A DNA stretch of 64,000 nt, taken from contig NZ_CP147407.1 in assembly GCF_037201815.1 (NCBI RefSeq), positions 1,992,723 through 2,056,722 of the forward strand, read 5' to 3'. Source of the DNA: Metabacillus sp. FJAT-52054. Its GTDB lineage: Bacteria; Bacillota; Bacilli; Bacillales; Bacillaceae. A program made the translations under genes and the position numbers. Positions 27,289 through 37,528 of the stretch are shown here, piece after piece. Below the pieces are notes generated by a model. That model was not told the origin of the DNA. It saw only the letters and a program-made list of their open reading frames with translations, and searched no databases. Positions within the stretch are counted from its first letter, which is position 1. Each line of letters opens with the position of its first letter.

Positions 27289-28023
27289 ATTTTTGACAAA
27301 CTAAAAACCGAAACCATTAACTTATTCCTGCTTATCGGGATCGCCCTTTTAGTGCTGGAGTTCACATTTCATGATGGAGGATCTGTCTTTTTTCTAGTCA
27401 TCACCATTGGATGCATCTACTTCGGGCGAAAAAAAATGCCCCGTTCAAAAGGGAAATTACTCTTTTGGTTTGGAATTATCTCCTTTACCTTAACTCTCCT
27501 GAATACCTTTGCTTTTAAATTTTTAGTTTTGGCGATGCTCGGATATGCCATTTACCAGTATGTACAGAGCCAGAAAAAACCTCAGATGATAGTACCTGAG
27601 AGCGCAATCCGGCTTGATAAGGATCCGGTTGAGGGTATTGTCATGGAGAAGCCGCTTCTCAGTAATATTCTTTTTGGAAGGCAGCAGACACCTGAAGACA
27701 TTTATGAATGGCAGGACGTTAACATTCAAACAGGTATTGGCGACACCGTGATTGATTTATCCAATACGGTGCTTCCAAAAGGGGAGGCCGTCATTTTTAT
27801 CCGCGGGTTTATTGGAAATGTTCAAATTTATATTCCCTATGAATTAGAAGTTTCTCTGAAACATTCTGTCATGGCAGGAGCGGTAAACGTCCTGGATTAC
27901 AAAGAGTCCAGAAAGATGAATAAAACGATTTTTCTTGAAACAGAGGCTTATAAGGATGCCAAGGAAAAACTTAAGATTTGCACCTCTTTCCTTGTTGGGG
28001 ATATCGAGGTGAGACGCAAATGA
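27289..28023 (+). CDS. liaF: LiaF, membrane inhibitor of the LiaSR system, apparent ATT start
   Basis: 244 residues if started at ATT 27289, reading FDKLKTETINLFLLIGIALL. Four hydrophobic segments lie in the first 110 residues; a soluble beta domain follows (GIGDTVIDLSNTVLPKGEAV, RGFIGNVQIYIPYELEVSLK). No in-frame ATG, GTG or TTG exists before GTG 27352, which would cut the first membrane helix in half. A perfect AAGGAGG ends 8 bases before the ATT. With that start the length equals that of other LiaF proteins (about 240). LiaF keeps LiaS inactive without stress. Its stop overlaps the liaS start. Confidence 0.82.
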   Translation: MFDKLKTETINLFLLIGIALLVLEFTFHDGGSVFFLVITIGCIYFGRKKMPRSKGKLLFWFGIISFTLTLLNTFAFKFLVLAMLGYAIYQYVQSQKKPQMIVPESAIRLDKDPVEGIVMEKPLLSNILFGRQQTPEDIYEWQDVNIQTGIGDTVIDLSNTVLPKGEAVIFIRGFIGNVQIYIPYELEVSLKHSVMAGAVNVLDYKESRKMNKTIFLETEAYKDAKEKLKICTSFLVGDIEVRRK

Positions 28024-29069
28024 GCACACTGCTCCGCCATATTTTTTCAGGAGTCATTCTTTCCCTCATTCTGTTTATCGCCTTATTCAGCGTCTGGTTT
28101 ATGACGTTCCCTCCCGATAATTGGTCCAGTCTGTGGGAAAGAGAAATTGGAGACCTTCCATTTATCTTGTTCGCACTGCTGCTTTGCATGCTGGCTGGTG
28201 CCTGCTATGGACTTTTTTCAGGATTCGGCCTGAAAAGACAGCTTCACATGATGAACTTATATTTGCAGGAACTCCAGAGCGGGAAACATCCAAACGCCGA
28301 ATTTGAGAAGCCTTCATTACCTGAGCTGCAGCAAATATGGGATGGACTGGGCAGGCTGAACAAGCAGCAAACGGAACAAATAAAAATCTTTCAAAAGTCT
28401 GCCAATGAAAAAGCTGTTGATCATGAAAAACAGGTACAGGCGATGGTTTCCCTGGAGCGACAAAGATTGGCCCGGGAACTGCATGACTCCGTAAGTCAGC
28501 AGCTATTTGCCGCCTCCATGCTGATGTCGGCAATCAATGAGGGGGAAAGCAGCCCGGAATTGACCCGAAAGCAAATGAAGCTGACAGAGCAAATGATCCA
28601 TCAATCCCAGCTTGAAATGAGGGCGCTGCTCCTGCATCTCCGTCCCGCTGCCTTGAAGGGAAAAACTTTAAAAGAAGGAGTAGAGGAACTTCTTTCAGAG
28701 CTCATACATAAAGTTCCAATGACGGTGACATGGAAACTGGAATCTTTCAAACTCCCTAAAGGGGTGGAGGATCATTTATTCAGGATCCTGCAGGAGTCTG
28801 TTTCCAATACACTAAGGCATGCGAAAGCGGAACAGTTTGATGTGCTGCTTATCAGAAGGGAGCAGATGGCCATCTTAAGGATAACCGATGACGGGATCGG
28901 CTTTGATGTAGAGCAGGCAAAAACCGGCTCCTACGGCTTGCAGAATATTAAAGAAAGGGCAGCAGAGCTCGGGGGACTTGTTAAAATTATCAGTCTGCCG
29001 AATAAAGGAACACGGATAGAAGTACGAATTCCGCTGATTGAACAGGAAACGGGAGGAGAGACGTTGTGA
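28020..29069 (+). CDS. liaS: LiaS, sensor histidine kinase
   Basis: 349 residues: two N-terminal membrane helices (about 10-30 and 45-65) with a very short outer loop, the intramembrane-sensing layout. A coiled linker follows, then a HisKA_3 domain with [16 protein letters not shown] (phosphorylated His) and an ATPase domain with NTLRHAKA (N box) and DDGIGFD. It senses envelope stress through LiaF and phosphorylates LiaR. ATG 28020 overlaps the liaF stop (ATGA). Confidence 0.93.
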   Translation: MSTLLRHIFSGVILSLILFIALFSVWFMTFPPDNWSSLWEREIGDLPFILFALLLCMLAGACYGLFSGFGLKRQLHMMNLYLQELQSGKHPNAEFEKPSLPELQQIWDGLGRLNKQQTEQIKIFQKSANEKAVDHEKQVQAMVSLERQRLARELHDSVSQQLFAASMLMSAINEGESSPELTRKQMKLTEQMIHQSQLEMRALLLHLRPAALKGKTLKEGVEELLSELIHKVPMTVTWKLESFKLPKGVEDHLFRILQESVSNTLRHAKAEQFDVLLIRREQMAILRITDDGIGFDVEQAKTGSYGLQNIKERAAELGGLVKIISLPNKGTRIEVRIPLIEQETGGETL

Positions 29070-29698
29070 TACGCGTTTTATTTGCAGATGATCATGAAAT
29101 GGTCCGAATTGGGGTTTCTTCTTATTTAAACGCTCAGGCGGATATTGAAATTGTAGGGGAGGCAGAGGATGGGCTCCAAGCTCACGAACTTGCCCTTAAA
29201 CTAAAGCCTGACATCATTTTAATGGATCTTGTTATGAAGGAAATGGACGGGATTGAAGCAACCCGTAAAATTATCGGAGATTGGCCAGAGGCAAAGGTCA
29301 TTATCGTAACGAGCTTTCTGGACGATGAAAAAGTTTACCCCGCTCTTCAGGCTGGTGCTGCAAGCTACATGCTTAAAACCTCAAAGGCGAGCGAAATTGC
29401 GAGAGCCATCCGCGAAACGTATAAGGGGCAGTTCATCCTTGAACCGGAGGTAACCGGAAAAATGATGCAGAGAATGAGGCAGCCCCAAGGCTCGCACCTT
29501 CATGATGAGCTGACAGCAAGGGAAATGGAAATTTTGCTTTTAATGGCTCAGGGGAAATCCAATCAGGAAATGGCAGATGAGTTATACATTGCTTTGAAAA
29601 CAGTAAAGGTCCATGTGAGCAATATTTTAAGTAAGCTGGAGGTCCATGATCGTACCCAAGCGGTCATTTATGCATTCAAAAATGAATTGATTCAATAA
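29066..29698 (+). CDS. liaR: LiaR, NarL-family response regulator
   Basis: 210 residues: receiver domain (ADDHEMVR; phospho-acceptor in [13 protein letters not shown], about residue 54; lysine in YMLKTSKAS), then a LuxR-type helix-turn-helix ([33 protein letters not shown]). GTG start inside the end of liaS. It activates the liaI promoter. A terminator follows that also faces the capA-like gene. Confidence 0.94.
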   Translation: MIRVLFADDHEMVRIGVSSYLNAQADIEIVGEAEDGLQAHELALKLKPDIILMDLVMKEMDGIEATRKIIGDWPEAKVIIVTSFLDDEKVYPALQAGAASYMLKTSKASEIARAIRETYKGQFILEPEVTGKMMQRMRQPQGSHLHDELTAREMEILLLMAQGKSNQEMADELYIALKTVKVHVSNILSKLEVHDRTQAVIYAFKNELIQ

Positions 29699-29724
29699 AA
29701 ATGAGCCCTTTGCCAGGCTCATTT
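29698..29724. terminator. Shared terminator between liaR and capA-like gene
   Basis: AAATGAGCC and GGCTCATTT form a 9-bp stem between the two convergent genes, overlapping the end of the minus-strand gene. Confidence 0.75.
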
Positions 29725-30840
29725 GTTTGTTTTAAGAGGCGTGAGCACGTGATTTTCAATGGAATGGTTGAGCTTTGGGTTGACTCTTTTCAATACCTTC
29801 ACCCGATATTGTTTCTTGTTCTTGCTGGTTACAATGGTGGGAATGAATTCAGGATCCCCTACGAATTTCTTTACAGATGTACCTGTAGATTCTTTTGTAA
29901 ATGGAATTTGGACAATACCGCCGATATCTTTATATTCTCCTTGCTGACCGGACAGAAAGTTCCCTAAGGAGTAAACAACGAGCGTTCGATGCCCGTTCTC
30001 GTTCTCAATCCATTCCATCGGCTGCAGGACATGAGGATGGTGTCCAATAACGACATCTGCACCTGCGTCAGCCAGGATCGCCGCAATCCGCTTTTGCTCC
30101 TCATTCGGAAACCGCTGATATTCCACTCCCCAATGTACGCTGATAATGGCAAAATCAGATAAAGATTTTATTTCTTTCGTCTCCCTCTTCATTTTTTCAA
30201 CATCTATCAAATTAACAAGGAAGCGCTTTCCTGAAGGAACTGGAATTCCATTTGTACCATATGTATAGCCTGCAAATCCAAATTTAATTCCATTTTTATT
30301 AATGACTCTCGGAGTAAGGGAATCTCTTGAATTTTTATAGGCTCCAATGTAAGGGAGCCCCTTTTTCTCATAGTATGCAATCGCATTATAGATGCCTGCA
30401 GGACCTTTATCGAGTGCATGATTGTTCGCCATATTCACGATATCGATTCCCGCATTTATTAGAGCGTCTCCAGCTTCATAGGGCGAATTGAACGAAGGGT
30501 AGGAGGACAAACCGAGTGAAGCACCTCCAAGGATGGATTCCTGATTAATATATGCGAGATCTGTATTTTCAAAGAAGGGACGAATCTCTTCAAGCATCGG
30601 GTTAAAATTGTATTTATTTTTACCAGTTAGGGCGTCTGTATAGACTTGGCTGTGAAGAAGAAAATCACCTGCAGCAGAAAGGGTGGCTTCTGCTTTATAA
30701 GGCTTATAGGGAATAGATAAATGATTGGAGGGCTGTTTCGTAATTTGGCGCGGCTTCTCACTTTTTCGGTTCCATAACAAGAACGCAGATACCGTCATGC
30801 AAACAAGTATAAACAAGCAGGTTATTAGTATTTTTTTCAT
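29719..30840 (-). CDS. CapA-family (poly-gamma-glutamate synthesis-type) metallophosphatase-like protein
   Basis: 373 residues. An N-terminal signal or anchor (about 4-24) is followed by the CapA domain: AAGDFLLHS, YINQESIL, NMANNHALDKG, SVHWGVEYQ, VIGHHPHVLQPMEW and VYSLGNFLS. These are the metal-binding elements of the calcineurin-like fold. No capB or capC homologue is nearby, so polyglutamate synthesis is unlikely and the substrate is unknown. Stand-alone CapA proteins are common in bacilli. Confidence 0.85.
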   Translation of the reverse strand: MKKILITCLFILVCMTVSAFLLWNRKSEKPRQITKQPSNHLSIPYKPYKAEATLSAAGDFLLHSQVYTDALTGKNKYNFNPMLEEIRPFFENTDLAYINQESILGGASLGLSSYPSFNSPYEAGDALINAGIDIVNMANNHALDKGPAGIYNAIAYYEKKGLPYIGAYKNSRDSLTPRVINKNGIKFGFAGYTYGTNGIPVPSGKRFLVNLIDVEKMKRETKEIKSLSDFAIISVHWGVEYQRFPNEEQKRIAAILADAGADVVIGHHPHVLQPMEWIENENGHRTLVVYSLGNFLSGQQGEYKDIGGIVQIPFTKESTGTSVKKFVGDPEFIPTIVTSKNKKQYRVKVLKRVNPKLNHSIENHVLTPLKTNK

Positions 30841-30922
30841 GGCCGTTATTCCTTATCTTTGTTAGATTTCTGAATATTTCTAGTTTAATCATATCGGAAC
30901 ATCTATGGAAATAAAAGAGCAG

Positions 30923-30953
30923 AAAAAAGCTGTCCCATTGAAGGACAGCTTAA
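30923..30953 (-). terminator. Terminator of plsY
   Basis: On the minus strand AAGCTGTCC and GGACAGCTT pair and T6 follows. Confidence 0.85.
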
Positions 30954-30955
30954 GG

Positions 30956-31549
30956 CTACACTGCTTTTTTTCCGAAACGGACTTTAGGCTCTGTGCCATT
31001 TCGGATTCGGCTAATGTTTGCCCGATGTCTATAGATGACGAAAAAGGTCATGACACACGTGATCGCAATTAGCCATACATCTCCTAAAACAATAGAAAAG
31101 ACAACAGCATACAGTCCTGAAAGCATGGAGGACAGGGATACATACTTTGTCAGCAGCAGAAGAATAAAGAAAAAGGCGAGCATCGTGATAAAGAGAACGG
31201 GTGCGTAGAACAGGAGGACCCCGCCTGAAGTCGCTACCGCTTTTCCGCCTTTGAATTTCGCGAATACCGGAAACATATGTCCTATGACAGCGAAAATTCC
31301 GGCAAGCAGCGGGTGAAATTCACTCCCGAACCATAGAGGAACGGAAGCGGCGGCTGTTCCTTTTAAAATATCTGAGAGGGTCACAATCAAGCCCGCTTTT
31401 ACACCAAGCGTCCTGAACGTATTGGTTCCGCCGAGGTTCCCGCTCCCATGCTCCCGGATATCTATCCCGTATCCGGCTTTTCCAACAATGAGACCAGAAG
31501 GAATGGAACCAAGCAAATAAGCAATAATGATAATAAGCGCAATAATCAT
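30956..31549 (-). CDS. plsY: PlsY, acyl-phosphate:glycerol-3-phosphate acyltransferase
   Basis: 197 residues, five membrane segments. The three conserved motifs are visible: [26 protein letters not shown], and [21 protein letters not shown]. It transfers the acyl chain from acyl-phosphate to glycerol-3-phosphate, the first step of phospholipid synthesis in Firmicutes. Same neighbour (divergent yneT) as B. subtilis yneS. Confidence 0.95.
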   Translation of the reverse strand: MIIALIIIIAYLLGSIPSGLIVGKAGYGIDIREHGSGNLGGTNTFRTLGVKAGLIVTLSDILKGTAAASVPLWFGSEFHPLLAGIFAVIGHMFPVFAKFKGGKAVATSGGVLLFYAPVLFITMLAFFFILLLLTKYVSLSSMLSGLYAVVFSIVLGDVWLIAITCVMTFFVIYRHRANISRIRNGTEPKVRFGKKAV

Positions 31550-31701
31550 GAACTTCCGGACTCCTTTAATTCTTACTGTAATTATTTATAGTTTATCATG
31601 ACAAGCGCTATTCAACTAGCATCCAGTGAAAATCTCTTTCACCTTACGTTTGCTTAAAGTCTTGAATCTTCTATACAATATAAGAAAAGGAGTGAGCATA
31701 C

Positions 31702-32112
31702 ATGATTGAAAATCCTTCAAGAGACGAGATTCGCAAAATATTACAATCAAGCAAACGAATTGCAGTTGTAGGGCTTTCCTCAGACCCCAACCGAACCTCC
31801 TATATGGTCAGCAAAGCAATGCAAGCAGCCGGCTATGAAATTATTCCGGTTAACCCCACAATTGATGAAGCTCTTGGCGTAAAAGCGGTACCTGATCTGA
31901 AAAGCATTGAAGGACCGGTAGATATCGTGAACGTATTCCGAAGATCTGAATTTCTGCCTGGGGTTGCAGAGGAATTTTTGCAGATTGATGCAAAGGTCTT
32001 CTGGGCCCAGCTTGGTGTTGCTCATGAAGAGACATACCATAAGCTGAAGGAAAAAGGCTGCACGGTCATCATGGACCGCTGCATTAAAGTCGAACATGCT
32101 CTGACGAAATAA
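31702..32112 (+). CDS. yneT: YneT, CoA-binding Rossmann protein
   Basis: 136 residues: a single CoA_binding domain (AVVGLSSDPNRTSYMVSKAM, then YEIIPVNPTIDEALGVKAV). Resembles the nucleotide-binding part of succinyl-CoA synthetase alpha, but stands alone. The cysteine in the C-terminal MDRCIKVEH is conserved as far as I recall. Function unknown. Ribosome site AAAGGAG. Confidence 0.88.
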   Translation: MIENPSRDEIRKILQSSKRIAVVGLSSDPNRTSYMVSKAMQAAGYEIIPVNPTIDEALGVKAVPDLKSIEGPVDIVNVFRRSEFLPGVAEEFLQIDAKVFWAQLGVAHEETYHKLKEKGCTVIMDRCIKVEHALTK

Positions 32113-32388
32113 CGAAGTCCCGCTTCTCCAATGGAGCGGCCTTCTTTCTCATTACTCACATTTTTTCCCTTTTCCTGCATTCAGCATGAAAAACTGCAGC
32201 AATTTCCCTCATAAAACAGATCCATTTTCATCGCTTTTTCAAGAAAATTCACTGCTCCTGACAAATTTAGGTTTGCGAAATACAGCGGAAAAGATAAAAT
32301 AGTGCTTGGACACATTCCTTTCATGTAAATTTTTCTAATTAATAAAGGGATGAAATAAAGCGTTGATCCATGCTCAGGAGGGCATACC

Positions 32389-32418
32389 TTGTCTAAAGAG
32401 CGGATCATGCGATACAAT
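32389..32418 (+). promoter_or_regulatory. Candidate promoter of parE-parC
   Basis: TTGTCT (32389-32394) and TACAAT (32413-32418), 18 bp apart. The remaining gap 32113-32480 holds no supported gene; a 20-codon frame opening at the same TTG after AGGAGGG is considered less likely. Confidence 0.5.
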
Positions 32419-32480
32419 ATAGAAACACACGTTCTCGTGAAGAGAGAAAGATAGCGGATGGTTGAAAGGAGTTCAAGTCT

Positions 32481-34445
32481 TTGGTTAAGCAGCAATTTGA
32501 CTACAACGATGATGCTATACAAGTGCTGGAAGGGCTGGATGCAGTCAGAAAACGGCCGGGAATGTATATTGGAAGCACCGACAGCAGAGGGCTTCATCAT
32601 CTTGTTTATGAAATCGTAGATAACTCAGTGGATGAGGCCCTTGCAGGCTATGGAGATGAAATCACTGTCATCATCCACAAGGATAATAGCATTTCCGTTA
32701 AAGATAAAGGACGGGGAATGCCTACCGGTATGCACAAAATGGGAAAACCCACCCCGGAGGTCATTTTAACCGTTCTTCATGCCGGCGGTAAGTTTGGCCA
32801 GGGAGGCTATAAAACGAGCGGCGGACTTCACGGTGTAGGGGCATCCGTTGTGAACGCTCTGTCTGAATGGCTGACTGTCACCATTTGCCGGGACGGTTTT
32901 ATTTATGAGCAGCGTTTTGAAAACGGCGGCAAGCCTGTCACGACCCTGGAGAAAAAGGGGAAAACGAATAAAACCGGTACGACAATCCACTTTAAGCCGG
33001 ACCCGATCATATTCAGTGCAACGGTCTATAATTTTGAAACTCTAAGCGAACGCTTAAGAGAATCTGCTTTTTTGCTGAAAGGGTTTAAAATTCAGCTGAA
33101 AGATGAGCGGGATCAGCTGGAGGAAACGTATTTTTACGAAACCGGAATTGAAGCCTTTGTTGAATACCTGAATGAAGAGAAAGACTCTCTCAATCCGGTG
33201 GTGTCCTTCGAGGGCACTCAAAACGGGATTGAAGCGGAGTTTGCATTCCAGTTTAACGATGGATATTCCGAAAATATTCTCTCATTTGTCAACAATGTCC
33301 GCACAAAAGACGGCGGCACACACGAAGCAGGAGCCAAGACTGCCATGACCCGGGCATTCAATGAATATGCCAGAAAAGCAGGACTCTTAAAAGAGAAGGA
33401 TAAGAACCTGGAAGGGTCTGACATTCGCGAGGGATTATCCGCAATTGTTTCTGTCAGAATTCCGGAAGAGCTTTTGCAATTTGAAGGACAAACGAAGGGC
33501 AAGCTTGGTACGAGCGAAGCAAGATCAGCTGTTGATGCCATTGTTTCTGAGCATCTGGCCTACTTCTTTGAGGAAAATCCGGAAACGAGCACCCTGCTCG
33601 TCCGTAAATCCATTAAAGCGTACCAGGCAAGGGAAGCAGCCCGTAAAGCCCGGGAAGAGGCAAGAAGCGGAAAGAAAAGAAAGCGTTCTGAAACGAATTT
33701 AAGCGGAAAATTGACACCAGCACAGTCCCGAAATCCGCAGAGGAATGAGCTTTACCTCGTGGAGGGAGATTCAGCCGGCGGCTCTGCGAAGCAGGGACGG
33801 GACCGGAAGTTCCAGGCTGTCCTTCCTTTAAGAGGAAAAGTCATCAATACGGAAAAGGCAAAGCTTCAGGATATATTTAAGAACGAAGAAATCAATACCA
33901 TTATTCATGCCATAGGAGGCGGCGTCGGTGCCGAATTTATGGTTGAAGACATTAATTACGATAAAGTGGTCATTATGACGGATGCCGATACAGACGGAGC
34001 GCATATTCAAGTGCTTCTTCTCACCTTTTTCTACCGGTATATGAAGCCGCTTATAGAAGCCGGGAAGGTTTTTATCGCTCTTCCTCCGCTTTACAAGGTG
34101 AGCAAAGGCACCGGCAGAAAAGAAATAGCAGAATACGCCTGGTCAGATGAAGAGCTTAAAGTGGTTCAAAAAAAAGTCGGCCGCGGAACCATCATCCAGC
34201 GTTATAAAGGTCTTGGCGAAATGAACGCTGACCAGCTGTGGGAAACGACGATGAACCCTGAAACAAGGACCCTCATCAGGGTGAGAATTGATGATGCAGC
34301 AAGAGCCGAGCGCCGTGTTACAACGTTAATGGGTGACAAGGTGGAGCCGCGGAGAAAATGGATTGAGCGCAATGTTGCGTTTGGCCTGGAAGATGAAAGC
34401 AACATTTTGGAAAATGAAAATTTGTCGGTCGCAGAGGAGGATTAA
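32481..34445 (+). CDS. parE: DNA topoisomerase IV subunit B
   Basis: 654 residues. GHKL ATPase domain (EIVDNSVDEALAG, DKGRGMPTGMH, GLHGVGASVVNAL), transducer domain, then TOPRIM domain (YLVEGDSAGGSAKQGRDR, MTDADTDGAHI). With ParC it decatenates daughter chromosomes. TTG 32481 follows GAAAGGAG. Its stop is 3 bases before parC, so the two are cotranscribed. Confidence 0.97.
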   Translation: MVKQQFDYNDDAIQVLEGLDAVRKRPGMYIGSTDSRGLHHLVYEIVDNSVDEALAGYGDEITVIIHKDNSISVKDKGRGMPTGMHKMGKPTPEVILTVLHAGGKFGQGGYKTSGGLHGVGASVVNALSEWLTVTICRDGFIYEQRFENGGKPVTTLEKKGKTNKTGTTIHFKPDPIIFSATVYNFETLSERLRESAFLLKGFKIQLKDERDQLEETYFYETGIEAFVEYLNEEKDSLNPVVSFEGTQNGIEAEFAFQFNDGYSENILSFVNNVRTKDGGTHEAGAKTAMTRAFNEYARKAGLLKEKDKNLEGSDIREGLSAIVSVRIPEELLQFEGQTKGKLGTSEARSAVDAIVSEHLAYFFEENPETSTLLVRKSIKAYQAREAARKAREEARSGKKRKRSETNLSGKLTPAQSRNPQRNELYLVEGDSAGGSAKQGRDRKFQAVLPLRGKVINTEKAKLQDIFKNEEINTIIHAIGGGVGAEFMVEDINYDKVVIMTDADTDGAHIQVLLLTFFYRYMKPLIEAGKVFIALPPLYKVSKGTGRKEIAEYAWSDEELKVVQKKVGRGTIIQRYKGLGEMNADQLWETTMNPETRTLIRVRIDDAARAERRVTTLMGDKVEPRRKWIERNVAFGLEDESNILENENLSVAEED

Positions 34446-34448
34446 TCT

Positions 34449-36881
34449 ATGGCACAAACAGAAAAATTTCATGACTTGCCATTAGAAGAAGTATTAGGCG
34501 ACCGTTTCGGACGTTACAGCAAATACATTATTCAGGATCGTGCCCTGCCGGATGCCCGAGATGGTTTAAAGCCGGTGCAAAGAAGGATTCTTTATGCGAT
34601 GTATGCAGAAGGAAACACCCAGGAAAAAGGCTTTAGAAAATCGGCTAAAACGGTCGGTAATGTTATCGGGAACTACCATCCGCATGGAGACTCCTCCGTA
34701 TATGAGGCCATGGTGAGGATGAGCCAGGACTGGAAAGTGCGGAACCTGTTAGTGGAAATGCACGGAAACAACGGAAGTGTGGACGGTGACCCGCCTGCAG
34801 CGATGCGTTATACAGAAGCCCGTCTTTCTGCTATCGCTTCTGAGCTCTTAAGAGATATTGATAAAGAAACAGTAGAATTTATTCCGAACTTTGATGATAC
34901 AAGCGCAGAACCCGTCGTTCTTCCTGCGAAATATCCGAACCTTCTTGTTAACGGTTCAACTGGGATCTCAGCTGGCTATGCGACAGAAATACCTCCTCAT
35001 CACCTAGGGGAAGTCATTGATGCTGTCATTAAACGCATTGATCATCCAGAGTGCACCGTTGACGATCTGATGGAAGTCATTAAAGGACCGGATTTTCCTA
35101 CAGGCGGGATCATCCAGGGGATTGAGGGTATTAAAAAAGCCTATGAAACAGGAAAAGGCAAAATCATCATCCGCAGTAAAGCAGAAATAGAGAACCTTAA
35201 GGGCGGCCGTCAGCAAATTGTCATCACTGAGATTCCTTACGAGGTTAACAAAGCGAATCTCGTTAAGAAAATGGATGAATTCCGGATTGAACGGAAAGTG
35301 GAAGGCATCTCCGAGGTTCGCGATGAAACCGACCGTACCGGACTGCGTGTTGTTGTTGAACTAAAAAAAGACGCCAATGCTGCCGGCGTCCTGAATTATC
35401 TTTACAAAAACAGCGATCTGCAAATTCCTTATAATTTTAATATGGTCGCCATCGCGGGAAGAAGACCGACACTGATGACGCTTCCCTCCATCCTGGATGC
35501 CTACATCGCCCATCAGAAGGAAGTCATTACGAACCGGTCTGTTTATGAGCTGAGGAAAGCAAAAGAGCGCCACCACATCGTGGATGGCCTTATAAAGGCT
35601 CTTTCCATCCTGGATCAGGTCATTTCGGTTATTCGTGCATCAACAGATAAAAAGAATGCAAAAGAAAACCTGATTGCTTCCTTCGGCTTTACCGAGCCTC
35701 AGGCAGAAGCCATTGTAACCTTGCAGCTATACCGTCTGACCAATACCGACATTACCGCTCTTCGGGAAGAAGCGAGTGAGCTTGACCGCAAAATCCTTGA
35801 GCTTGAAGGAATTCTGAACAATGAAAAAACGCTATTTCAAGTAATCAAGACCGATTTGAAAAAACTAAAGAAAACCTATCACGATGATCGCAGATCGATT
35901 ATTGAAGCAGAAATTGAAGAGATTAAAATCAATCTTGAAGTAATGGTTGCGTCTGAAGATGTGATCGTCACCGTGACAAAGGATGGCTATATCAAACGGA
36001 CGAGCCAGCGTTCCTTCTCCGCATCAAGAAGCCAGGAATTCGGAATGAAGGAAAAAGACAGGCTGATCTCCCAGCTTGAGATGAATACAAAGGATGTTCT
36101 GCTTCTCTTTACAAACAAAGGCAGCTACCTGTATTGTCCGGTTCATTCTCTTCCTGATATCCGCTGGAAGGACATGGGGCAGCATATTGCCAATATCATT
36201 CCAATTGACCGGAACGAATGCATATTGAAAGCGATACCGGTTAAAGAATTCACGGAACATCAATATTTGCTGTTCATCACGAAGAACGGCATGGTGAAAA
36301 GAACAGAGCTTACGGCTTATAAGGCGCAGCGATATTCAAAACCGCTCGTCGCCCTTAACTTAAAAGAAGATGATGAGCTGATTGATCTGCACTTAACCGA
36401 TGGCCAATCCGAGATATTCCTCACCACACACGTGGGATACGGTCTGTGGTTTGGCGAAGAGGAAGTTAGTTTAGTAGGTGCGAGGGCAGCGGGAGTGAAA
36501 GGAATCAGCCTGAAGCCGGACGATTATGTAATCAGCGGTCAGATTTTTGAGAAGAATACAGCTCCATCCATTCTTGTTGTGACCCAGAGAGGCGCTGTAA
36601 AACGAATGGACCTGACTGCAGAATTTGAGCGGTCGTCACGGGCTAAGCGCGGCCTGATTATGCTGAGAGAGCTTAAGAAGAATCCTCATCGCCTGATGGG
36701 ATCCTTCCTGACGAATAAAGATGTGATGATTTACCTGAAAACCGCAAAAGGACTTGTTGAGTCTGTGCGATCCAGCTCTTACCGCAACAATGACCGCTAC
36801 AGCAACGGTTCGTTCGCTGTGGATGAGCACGAAGCCGGCACCGTTACAGAAATTTGGACGAACGGCTGGATAACAGAATAG
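34449..36881 (+). CDS. parC: DNA topoisomerase IV subunit A
   Basis: 810 residues. The winged-helix/tower region carries the catalytic tyrosine in [11 protein letters not shown] (Tyr121). The quinolone-determining region reads [13 protein letters not shown], with the wild-type serine and glutamate (Ser82, Glu86), so no common quinolone-resistance change is present. C-terminal beta-pinwheel repeats wrap DNA. Overlaps nothing; ribosome site GAGGAG is inside the end of parE. Confidence 0.97.
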   Translation: MAQTEKFHDLPLEEVLGDRFGRYSKYIIQDRALPDARDGLKPVQRRILYAMYAEGNTQEKGFRKSAKTVGNVIGNYHPHGDSSVYEAMVRMSQDWKVRNLLVEMHGNNGSVDGDPPAAMRYTEARLSAIASELLRDIDKETVEFIPNFDDTSAEPVVLPAKYPNLLVNGSTGISAGYATEIPPHHLGEVIDAVIKRIDHPECTVDDLMEVIKGPDFPTGGIIQGIEGIKKAYETGKGKIIIRSKAEIENLKGGRQQIVITEIPYEVNKANLVKKMDEFRIERKVEGISEVRDETDRTGLRVVVELKKDANAAGVLNYLYKNSDLQIPYNFNMVAIAGRRPTLMTLPSILDAYIAHQKEVITNRSVYELRKAKERHHIVDGLIKALSILDQVISVIRASTDKKNAKENLIASFGFTEPQAEAIVTLQLYRLTNTDITALREEASELDRKILELEGILNNEKTLFQVIKTDLKKLKKTYHDDRRSIIEAEIEEIKINLEVMVASEDVIVTVTKDGYIKRTSQRSFSASRSQEFGMKEKDRLISQLEMNTKDVLLLFTNKGSYLYCPVHSLPDIRWKDMGQHIANIIPIDRNECILKAIPVKEFTEHQYLLFITKNGMVKRTELTAYKAQRYSKPLVALNLKEDDELIDLHLTDGQSEIFLTTHVGYGLWFGEEEVSLVGARAAGVKGISLKPDDYVISGQIFEKNTAPSILVVTQRGAVKRMDLTAEFERSSRAKRGLIMLRELKKNPHRLMGSFLTNKDVMIYLKTAKGLVESVRSSSYRNNDRYSNGSFAVDEHEAGTVTEIWTNGWITE

Positions 36882-36890
36882 ATACCGAAT

Positions 36891-36920
36891 GCCTGAGAGA
36901 CTGAATCTCAGGCTTTTCTT
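36891..36920 (+). terminator. Terminator of parE-parC
   Basis: GCCTGAGAGA and TCTCAGGC followed by TTTTCTTTT. Confidence 0.8.
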
Positions 36921-36986
36921 TTGGCTGAAGTTTCCTTCCTCTGCCGCAAGGGAATAAATGGAGAAGAACGATAGGGAGGGAACGAT

Positions 36987-37358
36987 ATGAATCGAATTCA
37001 TGCGTGTAAGAAAAACTCAAAAAACTGCGTTTCTACTTTTAATCAGGAAAAGCCCCTGCACATCCATCCAGCTTCATACTCCTCTACAGAAGGAGAAGCT
37101 ATGTCAATTATGAAGGAGCTATTGCTATCCATGGACAGGGTGTCGATTGAAGAAGAGGATACGGTTTACATCCGCTGTATTTTCCAAACGAAATGGCTAA
37201 GGTTTAAGGACGATGTAGAAATTTGGTTTGATGCCGAAAACAAAAAGGTTCACATCAAATCCTCATCGAGAATGGGGTATTCAGACTTCGGTGTGAATCG
37301 GAAGAGAGCGGAGCGGATTTTACAGAGCTTTAAGGAAAAAGAAAAGCAGCACGTTTAA
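36987..37358 (+). CDS. DUF1499-family protein
   Basis: 123 residues. The opening CKKNSKNCVSTF matches the C-x(2)-(S/T)PNCVST start of DUF1499 proteins; later SSSRMGYSDFGVNRKRAERI is the other landmark. No membrane part. Start ATG 36987 after AGGGAGGG. Function unknown. A short GCACGT hairpin follows the stop. Confidence 0.82.
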   Translation: MNRIHACKKNSKNCVSTFNQEKPLHIHPASYSSTEGEAMSIMKELLLSMDRVSIEEEDTVYIRCIFQTKWLRFKDDVEIWFDAENKKVHIKSSSRMGYSDFGVNRKRAERILQSFKEKEKQHV

Positions 37359-37381
37359 CGTGCCGCTCTCTCTGTAATGAA

Positions 37382-37498
37382 TTATTTGTCTGTAAATAGA
37401 TTCATAAACGCGTGAATGATTTCGTTTCCTTGATAAAACAGCAGAGTAGCAGCTGTTAAAGAAAATCCGGAAACCATGATTGCTCTTAACCAGAACAT
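37382..37498 (-). CDS. Very small single-helix membrane protein
   Basis: 38 residues from ATG 37498, preceded by AAGGGGG. One hydrophobic helix (RAIMVSGFSLTAATLLF), then YQGNEIIHAFMNLFTDK. The codon pattern and good ribosome site support a real gene. Family not recognised. It follows the next upstream minus-strand gene by 30 bases, suggesting an operon of two small membrane proteins. Confidence 0.6.
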   Translation of the reverse strand: MFWLRAIMVSGFSLTAATLLFYQGNEIIHAFMNLFTDK

Positions 37499-37528
37499 TC
37501 GGTTTGCCCCCTTTACATAGATTTTTGC

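Noticed and set aside
29719..30840. Capsular polyglutamate operon
   Set aside because: Only a CapA-like gene is present; CapB and CapC homologues are missing from the neighbourhood.
32389..32454. 20-codon frame with a good ribosome site upstream of parE
   Set aside because: Its start coincides with the -35 box of the likely parE promoter; too short to support.
34681..34720. Quinolone-resistance mutation in parC
   Set aside because: The serine and glutamate at the resistance-determining positions are the wild-type residues.
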